A stretch of DNA of 64,000 nt from RHKX01 sp963823275. GTDB lineage: Bacteria > Actinomycetota > Thermoleophilia > Solirubrobacterales > 70-9. Positions 1 through 8,896 of the stretch are shown piece after piece. The position numbers were made by a program, and so were the translations under genes. Numbering within the stretch: position 1 is the first letter of the stretch; each line of letters begins with the position of its first letter. Under the pieces are notes generated by a model. It was not told where the DNA came from. It saw only the letters and a list, made by a program, of their open reading frames with translations, and did not search any database. The stretch lies in contig CAWGKW010000001.1 of assembly GCA_963823275.1 (NCBI GenBank), positions 1,178,001-1,242,000 of the forward strand. The letters are read 5' to 3'.

Positions 1-1275
1 GGCAAGAGCACCCTGGTCAACAGGCTCGCCGGCGGTAGGGAGGCCGTCACCCATGCCGAGGCCGGCGTCACCCGGGACCGCAAGGACATCGAGACCGAGT
101 GGAACGGGGTGCCGATCACGCTGATCGACACCGGCGGGGTGGACATGGCGGCTGAGGACTCGCTGTCGCGTTCGGTTCAGCATCAGGCACGCGAAGCGAT
201 CGCGGACGCTGACGCGATCCTGCACGTCGTCGACGCCCGCGCCGGACTCGGCCCGGGCGACGCTGAGGTCGCGGCCCTGCTCCGCGCGGCACCGCAGCCG
301 GTGATCGTAGTCGCCAACAAGATCGACAATCCGAACGACCATCACGTCGCCGCCGAGCTCAACAAGCTCGGGCTGGGCGAGCCGATGCCGGTCTCGGCCA
401 GCCATGGCCTCGGCACCGGGGACCTGCTCGACAGGCTGACCGGCCTGGCCGTGTCGGGAGAGGCCGAGGTCTCCGTCGACGAGCTGCCGCGGATCGCGAT
501 CCTCGGGCGGCCGAACGTCGGCAAGTCCTCGCTCCTGAACGCGCTGCTCGGAACCGAGCGAACGATCGTCAGCGATGTGGCGGGCACGACTCGCGACTCG
601 ATCGACACCCGGATCGAGATCGACGGCCGGGACGCGCTGCTGGTCGACACCGCCGGCATTCGCCGCCGTTCCAAGGTGGCCGGGTCGATCGACTACTACT
701 CACAGTTGCGGGCGGAGCGCGCCGCCGATCGCGCAGACGTCGCGATTCTCGTCTGCGACGCCTCGGAGGGCGTCACCTCCGAGGACCTGCGGATCGGCGA
801 GCTGGCGATGAAGGCGGGTTGCGCGACGCTCGTGGTTCTCAACAAGTGGGACATCGTCGAGGTCGACCTCGACGATGCAAAGGCCAGAATCGAGCGACGC
901 CTGCGGCTGCGCCCGCCGGTGATCACGATCTCGGCCCTGCGAGGCCGGAATCTCCAGAAGGTGCTGCCGAAGGCGATCGAGCTCTTCGATCGGCGCGCCT
1001 CCCGAGCCCGGACCCCAGCGCTCAACAAGATCCTCGCCGAGGCCGTGGAACGCAATCCGCCGCCCTCGAAGCGCGGTCGACGCCTGCGGCTCTATTACGC
1101 CGCCCAGGTCGGTGACGCCCCGCCTCGGATCGCGATCCAGGTCAACGACCGGCTGCTGGTCAACCGCGACTGGTCCTACTACCTGGAGAACCACATGCGC
1201 TTCGCGCTGGGGCTCGACGGCGTCCCGCTGATCATCGATTTCGTGCCCCGCCGGCGAGACCGCGACTCCGGCTAG
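1..1275 (+). CDS. der: Ribosome-assembly GTPase Der (EngA), 5'-truncated by the window edge
   Basis: Tandem GTPase needed for 50S subunit maturation. The window opens inside the first P-loop (GKSTLVNRLAG), so only roughly the first dozen residues are missing and 424 codons remain. The first G domain shows DTGGVD and NKID. The second starts near residue 170 with GRPNVGKSS, followed by DVAGTTRDS, DTAGIRRRSK and NKWDIVE, and the C-terminal part has the length of the KH-like domain. Two consecutive G domains are diagnostic of Der. The stop is 10 bases before the DUF3352 gene, so the two are probably co-transcribed. Nothing looks damaged. Confidence 0.97.
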   Translation, partial: GKSTLVNRLAGGREAVTHAEAGVTRDRKDIETEWNGVPITLIDTGGVDMAAEDSLSRSVQHQAREAIADADAILHVVDARAGLGPGDAEVAALLRAAPQPVIVVANKIDNPNDHHVAAELNKLGLGEPMPVSASHGLGTGDLLDRLTGLAVSGEAEVSVDELPRIAILGRPNVGKSSLLNALLGTERTIVSDVAGTTRDSIDTRIEIDGRDALLVDTAGIRRRSKVAGSIDYYSQLRAERAADRADVAILVCDASEGVTSEDLRIGELAMKAGCATLVVLNKWDIVEVDLDDAKARIERRLRLRPPVITISALRGRNLQKVLPKAIELFDRRASRARTPALNKILAEAVERNPPPSKRGRRLRLYYAAQVGDAPPRIAIQVNDRLLVNRDWSYYLENHMRFALGLDGVPLIIDFVPRRRDRDSG

Positions 1276-1285
1276 GGGGAGGGAT

Positions 1286-3178
1286 ATGTTTGGAGGCACG
1301 GTGCGGCGGAAATCATCGAAGCCGGAACCCGAGCTCGGCCAGAAGCCGATCGCGCCGCTCGGCGAAGCTGAGCAGGGCCGCCGTCGCGCGATCGAGAGGC
1401 GGCTGCGAGGGCTGCGCGACATCGGCCCGGGCAGCGGCTCCCTGGGCGTCTGGTTGGCCGCGATCAGAGGTCGCCTGGACGGCAGCTGGGGAAAGATCCC
1501 GCAGACCGGCAGACACCGCATTCTCGCCGGGGCCATCGTGGCAGTCGTCGTGGCGCTGATCTGGTTCGTGCTGATATCGGTGGCCCCGTGTGGCTTCCCC
1601 GGCGGCGATAGCTGCCCGCCCGACGACGATGCGATCGCCCTGGTCCCCGACGATGCGCTCGCCTACGCCCACCTGGATACGGACATCGATTCCCAGCAAT
1701 TCGAGGTGGCCACCGAGCTCGCGCGAAGGGTGCCGCTGTTGAGTGGGATCGCGGTCGGTGGGGCGACGCAGATCGCCGGGTTCGAGTTCGACTTCAGCAG
1801 CCAGATCGAGCCCTGGGCCGGCGGCGAGATCGCCATCGCCGTGATGCCCGCGGGGACCTCCGTCGAGCGGGTCCTGTTGATCGAGGCGGACGACGTCGCC
1901 GGCGCCGAGGAGTTCGCCACCGAGCTGCTGGGGCCGAAGCAGTCGACCAGGGAGGCCGGAGGTACCGAGATCTCGACCGTCAGGCGAGGCGCAGCGTGGG
2001 CGGTCGAGGACGGCTTCCTCGTCCTCGGAGATGAGGAGGCGGTCTCGAGCATGCTCTCGGCCCGCCAGGAGGGCGTCGGCCTGCGGGGCTCCGAGGGGAC
2101 GGCGGTGCTGGACGACCTCCCCGACGAGCGGCTCGCCTACGCGTTCCTGTCGGCGGACGGCGCCAGGGCCCTGCTCAGCGTCAGGAGCCTCGAGCCCCTC
2201 GACACGTTCATCGACTCGGCCGCGACGGACGGAGCGGCAGCGGCGCTGACCGCCGACGAGTCGGGAGTTCATCTGACCGTGCAGAGCGACCTCGATCCCG
2301 GCCGGGCGGAGGCTTCTCCGGGGTTCTTCGCGGCCCTGCCCACCTTCACGCCCTCGCTGACCGCCGATCTCGGCACCGGCTCGCTCGCCTACCTCGGGCT
2401 CGGAGACCCGGCCGCGAGCGTCGACGCCCTGCTCGACCAGGCGAAATCGAGCTCTCCGAACCTCGTTGCCGCGTTCAGGCAGGCCTCCGACGACCTCGAG
2501 AAGCAGACCGGGGTCGATCTCGGCAGGGACCTGCTGCCGCTGTTGGGCTCGGAGGCCGCGCTGTCGGTGCAGCCGGTTGCCGCCGCGATCGGGGATCCAG
2601 CCACTCCGGGAGTCGTCGCCGACGCCGGGACCCCGTACGTGAGCCTGATCGCCGATGGGATCGACCCCGAGTCCGCCGCTCGCTCGCTCGCCGAGCTTCA
2701 GGAGCCGGTGGCGGAGGCCCTGGCGCCTACCGATGACGGGCGGGTCGTCACGTTCGAGACCATTCAGGTGGCCGGGGTCCAGGCGCAGTCGTTGGCGGTG
2801 AGCCCGGCGATCACCCTCACGTACGCGACCTATGGGGATCGTCTCGTGATCGCCACCGACTCGCTCGGCATCGAGCAGGCGCGGTCGACCGAGGACGGTC
2901 TGGACCAATCGGCGGCCTTCCAGCAGGCCACCTCGGGCATGCCCGAATCCGTTTCGCTTCTCAGCTACCTCGACCTGGTCGGTCTGCTGTCGCTGGGAGA
3001 GCAGGTTGGTCTGGCCGTGGATCCGACGTATACGACCTACGCGCCCGATCTTCGATCGCTCACCGCCGCCGCGCTGTCGGTCGACGGTGGCGACGATCAG
3101 ATCCGCACCGACCTGCAGATCGTCGTCGGGCCCCGCCAGGAACCCCAGATCGACGCTCCCCCGCTCGGTGGGGAATAG
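1286..3178 (+). CDS. DUF3352 family membrane-anchored protein
   Basis: A 630-residue protein with a basic cytoplasmic N-terminus of about 75 residues, one membrane segment (about residues 77-100, rich in V, A, I and L), then a large extracytoplasmic part. The repeated pattern, with phrases such as 'VPDDALAYAHLDTD' and 'ERLAYAFLSADGARALL', matches the actinobacterial DUF3352 family, whose function is unknown. The ATG start follows GGGGGAGG at good spacing. It sits between der and metK. I can support the family and topology but not an activity. Confidence 0.8.
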   Translation: MFGGTVRRKSSKPEPELGQKPIAPLGEAEQGRRRAIERRLRGLRDIGPGSGSLGVWLAAIRGRLDGSWGKIPQTGRHRILAGAIVAVVVALIWFVLISVAPCGFPGGDSCPPDDDAIALVPDDALAYAHLDTDIDSQQFEVATELARRVPLLSGIAVGGATQIAGFEFDFSSQIEPWAGGEIAIAVMPAGTSVERVLLIEADDVAGAEEFATELLGPKQSTREAGGTEISTVRRGAAWAVEDGFLVLGDEEAVSSMLSARQEGVGLRGSEGTAVLDDLPDERLAYAFLSADGARALLSVRSLEPLDTFIDSAATDGAAAALTADESGVHLTVQSDLDPGRAEASPGFFAALPTFTPSLTADLGTGSLAYLGLGDPAASVDALLDQAKSSSPNLVAAFRQASDDLEKQTGVDLGRDLLPLLGSEAALSVQPVAAAIGDPATPGVVADAGTPYVSLIADGIDPESAARSLAELQEPVAEALAPTDDGRVVTFETIQVAGVQAQSLAVSPAITLTYATYGDRLVIATDSLGIEQARSTEDGLDQSAAFQQATSGMPESVSLLSYLDLVGLLSLGEQVGLAVDPTYTTYAPDLRSLTAAALSVDGGDDQIRTDLQIVVGPRQEPQIDAPPLGGE

Positions 3179-3251
3179 CATTCATGCACGGCGAAGTGCC
3201 GGAATCGACCAGGGACGACCACCAGCGAGCAGAAATGAGGACGTCAATCAG

Positions 3252-4499
3252 ATGAGCGACCAGATCGAGATCGGCAAGGGCGAGTTCCTGTTCACCTCCG
3301 AATCGGTGACCGAAGGACATCCGGACAAGATCTGCGACCAGATCTCCGACGGCATCCTCGATGCTGTGCTCAGCGAGGATCCGGCCGGACGGGTCGCGTG
3401 CGAGACGCTGGTCAACACGGGGCTCGTCGTGGTCTCCGGTGAGATCTCGACTACAACCTATGTCGACGTTCCGAAGATCGTCCGCAGGACGATCAACGAG
3501 ATCGGCTACGACCACGGCGACTTCGGCTTCGACGGCAACACGTGCGCCGTGATCACGGCCATCGACGAACAATCCAAGGACATCGCCCAGGGCGTCGACA
3601 GGGCCTACGAGGTCCGCACCGATGAGACCGACGACGACGAGTTCGATCAGGACGGGGCCGGCGACCAGGGGATGATGTTCGGCTACGCGACCAACGAAAC
3701 CAGCGCGTTGATGCCGATGCCGGTGCAGATCGCACACACGCTCGCCCGCAGGCTGGCCGAGGTCCGCAAGGACAAGACGCTCGCCTACCTGCGCCCGGAC
3801 GGCAAGACGCAGGTGACGGTGCGCTATCGCGACGGGGTGCCCGTCGAGGTGGTTAGGATCCTGATCTCCACCCAGCACGCGGAGGGGATCGACAGCGAGG
3901 AGACGATCAAGCCCGACCTCTGGGAGCACGTGATCACGCCCGTCCTCAGCGGCGAGTACGCCGATCTCTATGACCCCGAGGAGCTTCGCGCCACCCTGCT
4001 GGTCAACCCGACGGGCAAGTTCGTGATCGGCGGCCCCGTGGGCGATGCCGGCCTGACCGGACGCAAGATCATCGTCGACACCTATGGAGGCGCCGCTCGT
4101 CACGGAGGCGGGGCGTTCAGCGGCAAGGACCCGTCGAAGGTCGACCGCTCCGCCGCCTATGCGGCCCGCTACGTCGCCAAGAACGTCGTCGCGGCCGGTC
4201 TGGCTGATCGCTGTGAGGTGCAGCTCGCCTACGCAATCGGAGTCGCCCATCCGGTCTCGATCATGGTCGAGACGTTCGGCACCGGCAAGGTTTCCGACTC
4301 CGCCCTGACGGCGGCGGTCAAGCAGGTCTTCGACCTGCGTCCGGGAGCGTTCCGCCGCTACCTGGATCTGCACCGGCCGATCTATCAGGCGACCGCCGCA
4401 TACGGACACTTCGGCCGCGACGGTGCGGACTTCACCTGGGAGCGGACCGACCGCGTGGATGAGCTCCGCGAGGCTGCGGGGCTTCTACTCGAGGCCTGA
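3252..4499 (+). CDS. metK: S-adenosylmethionine synthetase
   Basis: Makes S-adenosylmethionine from methionine and ATP in the cytosol. The 415-residue length is normal. Seen: SESVTEGHPDK (GHPDK near residue 23), GAGDQGMMFGYA and the C-terminal GGGAFSGKDPSKVDRSAAY. The frame is open further upstream, but the family begins just before 'GEFLFTSESV', so I use the ATG with GAGG about 12 bases before it. The 73-base upstream gap is too short for a SAM riboswitch. The last 15 bases overlap the convergent PH-domain gene. Confidence 0.97.
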   Translation: MSDQIEIGKGEFLFTSESVTEGHPDKICDQISDGILDAVLSEDPAGRVACETLVNTGLVVVSGEISTTTYVDVPKIVRRTINEIGYDHGDFGFDGNTCAVITAIDEQSKDIAQGVDRAYEVRTDETDDDEFDQDGAGDQGMMFGYATNETSALMPMPVQIAHTLARRLAEVRKDKTLAYLRPDGKTQVTVRYRDGVPVEVVRILISTQHAEGIDSEETIKPDLWEHVITPVLSGEYADLYDPEELRATLLVNPTGKFVIGGPVGDAGLTGRKIIVDTYGGAARHGGGAFSGKDPSKVDRSAAYAARYVAKNVVAAGLADRCEVQLAYAIGVAHPVSIMVETFGTGKVSDSALTAAVKQVFDLRPGAFRRYLDLHRPIYQATAAYGHFGRDGADFTWERTDRVDELREAAGLLLEA

Positions 4500-5012
4500 G
4501 GTGTAGCGGGCCTGGGCCTGAGCTTCCGTCTGGGGCGGGGGGCCGACGGCCTCGGTGGCGTGATGAACGCGCTCGACGACCTCCCCGGGGTTCGCCACCC
4601 CGGCGAAGACGAAGTCCGAGTCGCTGTTCTGCGCGGCGGTGTCGAAGTCGACATCGCCGATCTGCATGATCCGCTGATAGAACGACTGGCGGTAGTTGAC
4701 GTCCTGGACCCGCTCGATCTTGGTCTCCTGAACGTCGCGCGAGATGATCCCGTGCTTGATGTTGAGCCGCCTGGTCGTGATCGTGTACCGGGTCGAGACC
4801 CGGCGCAGGAATCCGATCAGCACCACGGCCGTGGCTCCGACGACGACGATCAGCGTGATCAACACGGCGTCCGATCCACCGCCGAGCAGCGCGATCAGCG
4901 CGGCGATCACGCCGACGACCAGGATCCCCTTGATGTAGAAGCCGAGGATCGCCCTCCACGACGGGTGCCCCTCGAAAACGACCTGCTCTCCAGCTCCCAG
5001 GTTCATTGCCAC
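4485..5012 (-). CDS. Membrane protein with bacterial PH domain (bPH2 type)
   Basis: A 175-residue protein. After a short N-terminus containing GEQVVFEGHPSW come two membrane segments (about residues 22-45 and 49-70), then a C-terminal PH-like domain with TRYTITTRRLNIKHGI and the family's typical IERVQDVNYRQSF. This is the YdbT/YvbH-like bPH2 architecture; function is unknown, with membrane association expected. Start is GTG at 5012, with an ATG two codons inside as alternative. It lies opposite metK and overlaps its end by 15 bases, and runs divergently from priA. Confidence 0.8.
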   Translation of the reverse strand: MAMNLGAGEQVVFEGHPSWRAILGFYIKGILVVGVIAALIALLGGGSDAVLITLIVVVGATAVVLIGFLRRVSTRYTITTRRLNIKHGIISRDVQETKIERVQDVNYRQSFYQRIMQIGDVDFDTAAQNSDSDFVFAGVANPGEVVERVHHATEAVGPPPQTEAQAQARYTSGLE

Positions 5013-5081
5013 GAGCCCAAGATATACCGCCGGCCCGAGATGCGCGAGGCGCCGTGGCTTCCCGTAGCTTCATCACCGTTG

Positions 5082-7295
5082 ATGGAAATCGCGAAAGTCG
5101 AGCCGATCACGACCACGAGGGGCCTGCGCGGGCCCTTCGACTACCGGCTGCCCGCCGCGATGGTCGAGGCGGGCGTCGGGGTCGGTTCGCTGCTGCTGGT
5201 CCCGTTCAGCGGCCGCCTGATCCTCGGCGTCGTCATCGAGGTCGCGGCCGAGAGCGACCTTCCACCGGAACGCCTGGCCGAGCCGGTCGAGGCGATCGAG
5301 GCCGCCGTGACGCCGGAGCTGGTCAGCCTCGGACTCTGGGTGGCGGAGCGCTACTGCTCGACCCCGTCCCGGGGCCTCGCGCTCGTCCTGCCGCCGGGTT
5401 CGGGGACCGGCAAGAAGCCGCGGATCCTGAAGCCGCTGAGGGAGCGCCGAGCCGAGATCACCGCGGCCGGGCGAGGGGTCCTGGCGGACGGCCGCCTTGG
5501 GGTCAAGCAGCGCGGAGCGCTGGAGCTCCTCGCCGCCGACGGAGAGCTCTCCGGCGCCGAGCTGAAGAGGCTCGCCGGAGCCGACTCCGTGGTGTTGGCG
5601 CGGCTCGAGCAGCGCGGCCTGGTCGCGCAGCGATCGCAGGAGGTGCGCCGGGCGCCGCGGATCGACGCCGTCGGGGCCACCGCCGGGCCGCCGCGACTCT
5701 CGGCTCGGCAGCAGTCCTGCGTCGTCGATCTGGTTTCGGCGCTCGACGGCGCCTCGCCCGGCGCCCCATCTGAGCTGCTGCTGCACGGTGTCACCGGGTC
5801 GGGCAAGACCGAGGTATACCTCGCTGCGATGGAGGCGGCGCTGGAGCGTGGGCGCACCGCGATCCTCCTCGTCCCAGAGATCGGACTGACTCCGCAGACC
5901 GTCGGCCGGGTGGCCGCGCGCCTCGGCGACCGTGTCGCGGTGATCCATTCCGGCCTTTCGGAGGGCGAGCGCTTCGATGAATGGAGGCGACTGCGGTCGG
6001 GCGAGGCGCGGGTCTGCGTCGGCCCCCGATCGGCCGTCTTCGCCCCATTGCCGGACATCGGTCTGATCGTGGTCGACGAGGAGCACGATTCCTCCTACAA
6101 GCAGGAGGGCGATCCGCGCTACGACGCCCGGGCGGTGGCCCGCCATCGCGCCGCTGCGGCGGGAGCGGTCTATCTCGCCGGTACCGCGACCCCGCGCCCG
6201 GAGAGCTGGGCCGAGCTGGCGCGCCTGGAGCTTCCTGAGCGGGTTGACGGGCTGCCGCTGCCGCCGGTCGAGGTCCTCGACATGCGCGAGGTGCCGGGAG
6301 GCGCGGGCCCGCTTCACCCGACCACGCGGGAGGCTCTCAGCTCGCTTCGCGATCAGGTCGGTGCGGGCGCCAAGGCGATCGTGATGCTGAACAGACGGGG
6401 ATTCTCACCCCACCTGAGCTGTGGTTCATGCGGCGCCGCGGTGCTCTGCCCGCACTGCGACGTCTCACTCGTCCTCCACAGCGGGCGCGGTCTGATCGGA
6501 TGCCATCACTGTGGTCACACCGAACCGATTCCGCAGTCCTGCCGGGAGTGCGGGTCCGTCTCGATCGCGCGCCACGGGGCGGGGACGGAGAGGATCGAGC
6601 GTCTCGTCGGCGAGCTCGTGGCTCCCGCTCCGGTCTTCCGCCTCGACGCTGATACGACCGTTGACCGTGGTGGTCACGCACGGGTGCTCGGCGCCTTCGA
6701 ACGGGCCGAGGGAGGCGTCCTGGTCGGGACCCAGATGGTCGCCAAGGGCCACGACTTCCCGGATGTTGCGCTGAGCGTGCTGGTCGATGCGGATTCAACC
6801 CTCCGCTACCCGGACTTCCGAGCCGAGGAGCGTACGTTCGCCCTGGTCGCCCAGCTTGCCGGTCGCAGCGGGCGCGGTGAACGCGGCGGGCGGGTCCTCG
6901 TGCAGACGCTGGCCCCGACGGCGGCACCGATCGTCGCGGCCGCCGACCACGATGCCGCCGGGTTTCTCGCCGGCGAGCTCGAGCGGCGCCGCGAGTTCGG
7001 CTACCCGCCGTTCTCATCGCTGCTCGCGATCGAGTTGACCGGCGGCGACGAGTCCGCGCTGATCGACGTCGGCAACGTTCTCGCCGAGGCGGTCAGACCC
7101 GCGCTCGGCCCGGATGCGGAGCTGCTCGGTCCGGCGCCGCGCTTTCGTCGCCGGGGGCGCTACCGGCGGCGCCTGTTGATCAAGAGCGCCGATCCGGATC
7201 GGGACGTCGTCGCGGTTCGGGCAGCGCTGGAGCGGCCCGAGGTGAACGCCGCACTGCGACGGGTGACGTTGGCGGTGGACGTCGATCCACAATGA
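5082..7295 (+). CDS. priA: Primosomal protein N' (PriA replication-restart helicase)
   Basis: A 737-residue 3'-5' helicase that reloads the replisome at collapsed forks. Seen: N-terminal 3'BD (EPITTTRGLRGPFDYRLP), Walker A GVTGSGKTE near residue 236, DEEHDSSYKQ near 332, GTATPRPESW, and the zinc-binding block from about residue 446 with four Cys pairs (CGSC, CPHC, CHHC, CREC). Some actinobacterial PriA proteins have degenerate ATPase motifs, but here they look intact. The start is the ATG just before the conserved N-terminus; an in-frame ATG lies 14 codons upstream. About 30 bases separate it from def. Confidence 0.95.
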   Translation: MEIAKVEPITTTRGLRGPFDYRLPAAMVEAGVGVGSLLLVPFSGRLILGVVIEVAAESDLPPERLAEPVEAIEAAVTPELVSLGLWVAERYCSTPSRGLALVLPPGSGTGKKPRILKPLRERRAEITAAGRGVLADGRLGVKQRGALELLAADGELSGAELKRLAGADSVVLARLEQRGLVAQRSQEVRRAPRIDAVGATAGPPRLSARQQSCVVDLVSALDGASPGAPSELLLHGVTGSGKTEVYLAAMEAALERGRTAILLVPEIGLTPQTVGRVAARLGDRVAVIHSGLSEGERFDEWRRLRSGEARVCVGPRSAVFAPLPDIGLIVVDEEHDSSYKQEGDPRYDARAVARHRAAAAGAVYLAGTATPRPESWAELARLELPERVDGLPLPPVEVLDMREVPGGAGPLHPTTREALSSLRDQVGAGAKAIVMLNRRGFSPHLSCGSCGAAVLCPHCDVSLVLHSGRGLIGCHHCGHTEPIPQSCRECGSVSIARHGAGTERIERLVGELVAPAPVFRLDADTTVDRGGHARVLGAFERAEGGVLVGTQMVAKGHDFPDVALSVLVDADSTLRYPDFRAEERTFALVAQLAGRSGRGERGGRVLVQTLAPTAAPIVAAADHDAAGFLAGELERRREFGYPPFSSLLAIELTGGDESALIDVGNVLAEAVRPALGPDAELLGPAPRFRRRGRYRRRLLIKSADPDRDVVAVRAALERPEVNAALRRVTLAVDVDPQ

Positions 7296-7325
7296 ACGAA
7301 CCACTCAGGATCTAGAATCAGCGCT

Positions 7326-7970
7326 GTGTCCGAGGAAGAAACCACCAGCGAGGAGCTCGTCGACTCGGAGTCGCCGGATCTGGACGAGCAGACCCTCGAA
7401 CGGCGCCGTTTGGCTCTCGGCGAGGTCCGCCAGTTCGGCGACCCGGTGCTCAATTCGAAGGCGTCGCAGGTGACCGCATTCGGCCCTGAGCTGGCGGCGG
7501 AGGCGGAGCGCATGATCGGGCTGATGCAGGGGGCGCTCGGGATCGGGCTCGCCGCCACCCAGCTCGGGACGATGCGACGGATGCTCGTCTTCCAGGCGGG
7601 CCCGGACGCCGATCCCCGCACGATCGTCAACCCGGAGGTCGAGTGGACCTCGGACGAGCTCGTGATCGCCGAGGAGGGGTGCCTCAGCCTCTCCAACGTG
7701 CTCGTCGACGTCGAGCGCCCGCTGCACGCCCGGGTCAACGCCGTCGATCTCTCCGGGTCGCCGATCCTGCTCGAGGCGTCAGGACTCGAGGCCAGGGTGC
7801 TTCAGCATGAGATCGATCACCTCGACGGGATCCTGATCCTCGACCGCACCGAGCGGAGGCAGCGGCGGGCCGCCCTGCGGGCGCTGCGATCGGGCGAGCA
7901 CTTCGATCCCTCGATGCTGGAGGAGCCGGAGGCGCTGGAGGCGGACGAGTCGAAGCCGGACCGGGAGTGA
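7326..7970 (+). CDS. def: Peptide deformylase
   Basis: Removes the formyl group from nascent protein N-termini. All three signature motifs are present: GIGLAATQLG near residue 72, EEGCLSL near 117 (metal Cys) and QHEIDHLDG near 160 (two metal His and the catalytic Glu). At 214 residues it carries an acidic N-terminal extension of about 25 residues and an acidic tail. GTG start. The stop overlaps the fmt start by 4 bases (GTGA), so def, fmt and rsmB form a translationally coupled set. Confidence 0.95.
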   Translation: MSEEETTSEELVDSESPDLDEQTLERRRLALGEVRQFGDPVLNSKASQVTAFGPELAAEAERMIGLMQGALGIGLAATQLGTMRRMLVFQAGPDADPRTIVNPEVEWTSDELVIAEEGCLSLSNVLVDVERPLHARVNAVDLSGSPILLEASGLEARVLQHEIDHLDGILILDRTERRQRRAALRALRSGEHFDPSMLEEPEALEADESKPDRE

Positions 7971-8896
7971 CCCACGTCTTCTGCGGCACCTCCGAGTTCG
8001 CCGCAACCATCCTCGAGGGTCTGGCGGGAACGCCGCATCTGCCGGTGCTCGTCGTGACGCCGCCCGACCGCCGCAGCGGCAGGGGTAGGAGGGAGAGCCC
8101 GCCACCGGTGGCGGTCGCGGCCCGCGAGCTCGGGATCGAGGTGCATCAGAGCGCCGACATCAACGGCGAGGAGTCGCGTCGCGCGCTGCTGGCGAGGACG
8201 CCCGCGGTGGCGACGGTCTGCGCATTCGGTCAGCTGATCACCGAGCCCTTGATCTCCGATCTGCCCCTGCTCAACGTTCACCCCTCGTTGTTGCCCCGCT
8301 GGCGGGGGGCGGCGCCGATCGAGCGTTCGATCATGGCCGGCGACGAGCGGACGGGGGTGTGCGTGATGAAGCTGACCGCCGGGCTCGATTCGGGTCCCGT
8401 GGCCGGGTCGGAGGAGGTATCGATCGAGGCGACCGACGACTACGGCACGCTGGCCGGAAAGCTCGCCGAGATCGGTTCGCGCCTCCTGGCCGAAGCGCTC
8501 GACCGGTTCTCGGAGGGCCGTCTCGAGCTGACCGAGCAGCCCGCGGAGGGGGTCACCTACGCCGAGAAGATCGACGCCGGCGAGCGGCGCGTGGACACCC
8601 TGGCCCAGGCCCCCGTGGAGGCCCTCCGGATCCGGGCGCTGACCCCTCACATCGGAGCCTACGTCTCCCTGGGCGATGACCAGCGATTGGGAGTGCGGGC
8701 CGCGGTGGCGATCGAGAGCGACCTCCCGCCGGGGGAGTTCGCGGCGGCGGATACCGGCGAAGCGCTGCTGCTCGGCTGCGGCGAGGGCGCTTTACGGGTC
8801 AGCACGGTTCAGCCGCAGGGCAAGCGGTGGATGGCGGCCGGCGACTACCTGCGGGGTTACGGGATCCCGGGCGACGAGCCCGCAGCGGCCCGGTGA
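7967..8896 (+). CDS. fmt: Methionyl-tRNA formyltransferase
   Basis: Formylates initiator Met-tRNA using 10-formyl-THF. The 309-residue length is normal. Seen: N-terminal FCGTSEFAATIL, the folate-site motif NVHPSLLPRWRGAAPIERSI near residue 103, and a C-terminal OB-like region. The GTG start overlaps the def stop, and the TGA overlaps the rsmB GTG. Confidence 0.96.
   Translation: MTHVFCGTSEFAATILEGLAGTPHLPVLVVTPPDRRSGRGRRESPPPVAVAARELGIEVHQSADINGEESRRALLARTPAVATVCAFGQLITEPLISDLPLLNVHPSLLPRWRGAAPIERSIMAGDERTGVCVMKLTAGLDSGPVAGSEEVSIEATDDYGTLAGKLAEIGSRLLAEALDRFSEGRLELTEQPAEGVTYAEKIDAGERRVDTLAQAPVEALRIRALTPHIGAYVSLGDDQRLGVRAAVAIESDLPPGEFAAADTGEALLLGCGEGALRVSTVQPQGKRWMAAGDYLRGYGIPGDEPAAAR

Noticed and set aside
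1313..3181. A 622-codon minus-strand open frame opposite the DUF3352 gene
   Set aside because: Arg-, Gly- and Asp-rich with no known motif, while the plus strand has a clear protein with a membrane segment and RBS.
3179..3251. A SAM riboswitch before metK
   Set aside because: 73 bases are too short, and no SAM-I or SAM-II elements are recognisable.
4560..5081. Long N-terminal extension of PriA
   Set aside because: It is antisense to the PH-domain gene, is Asp/Arg-rich, and has no PriA similarity. The conserved PriA N-terminus begins at 5082.
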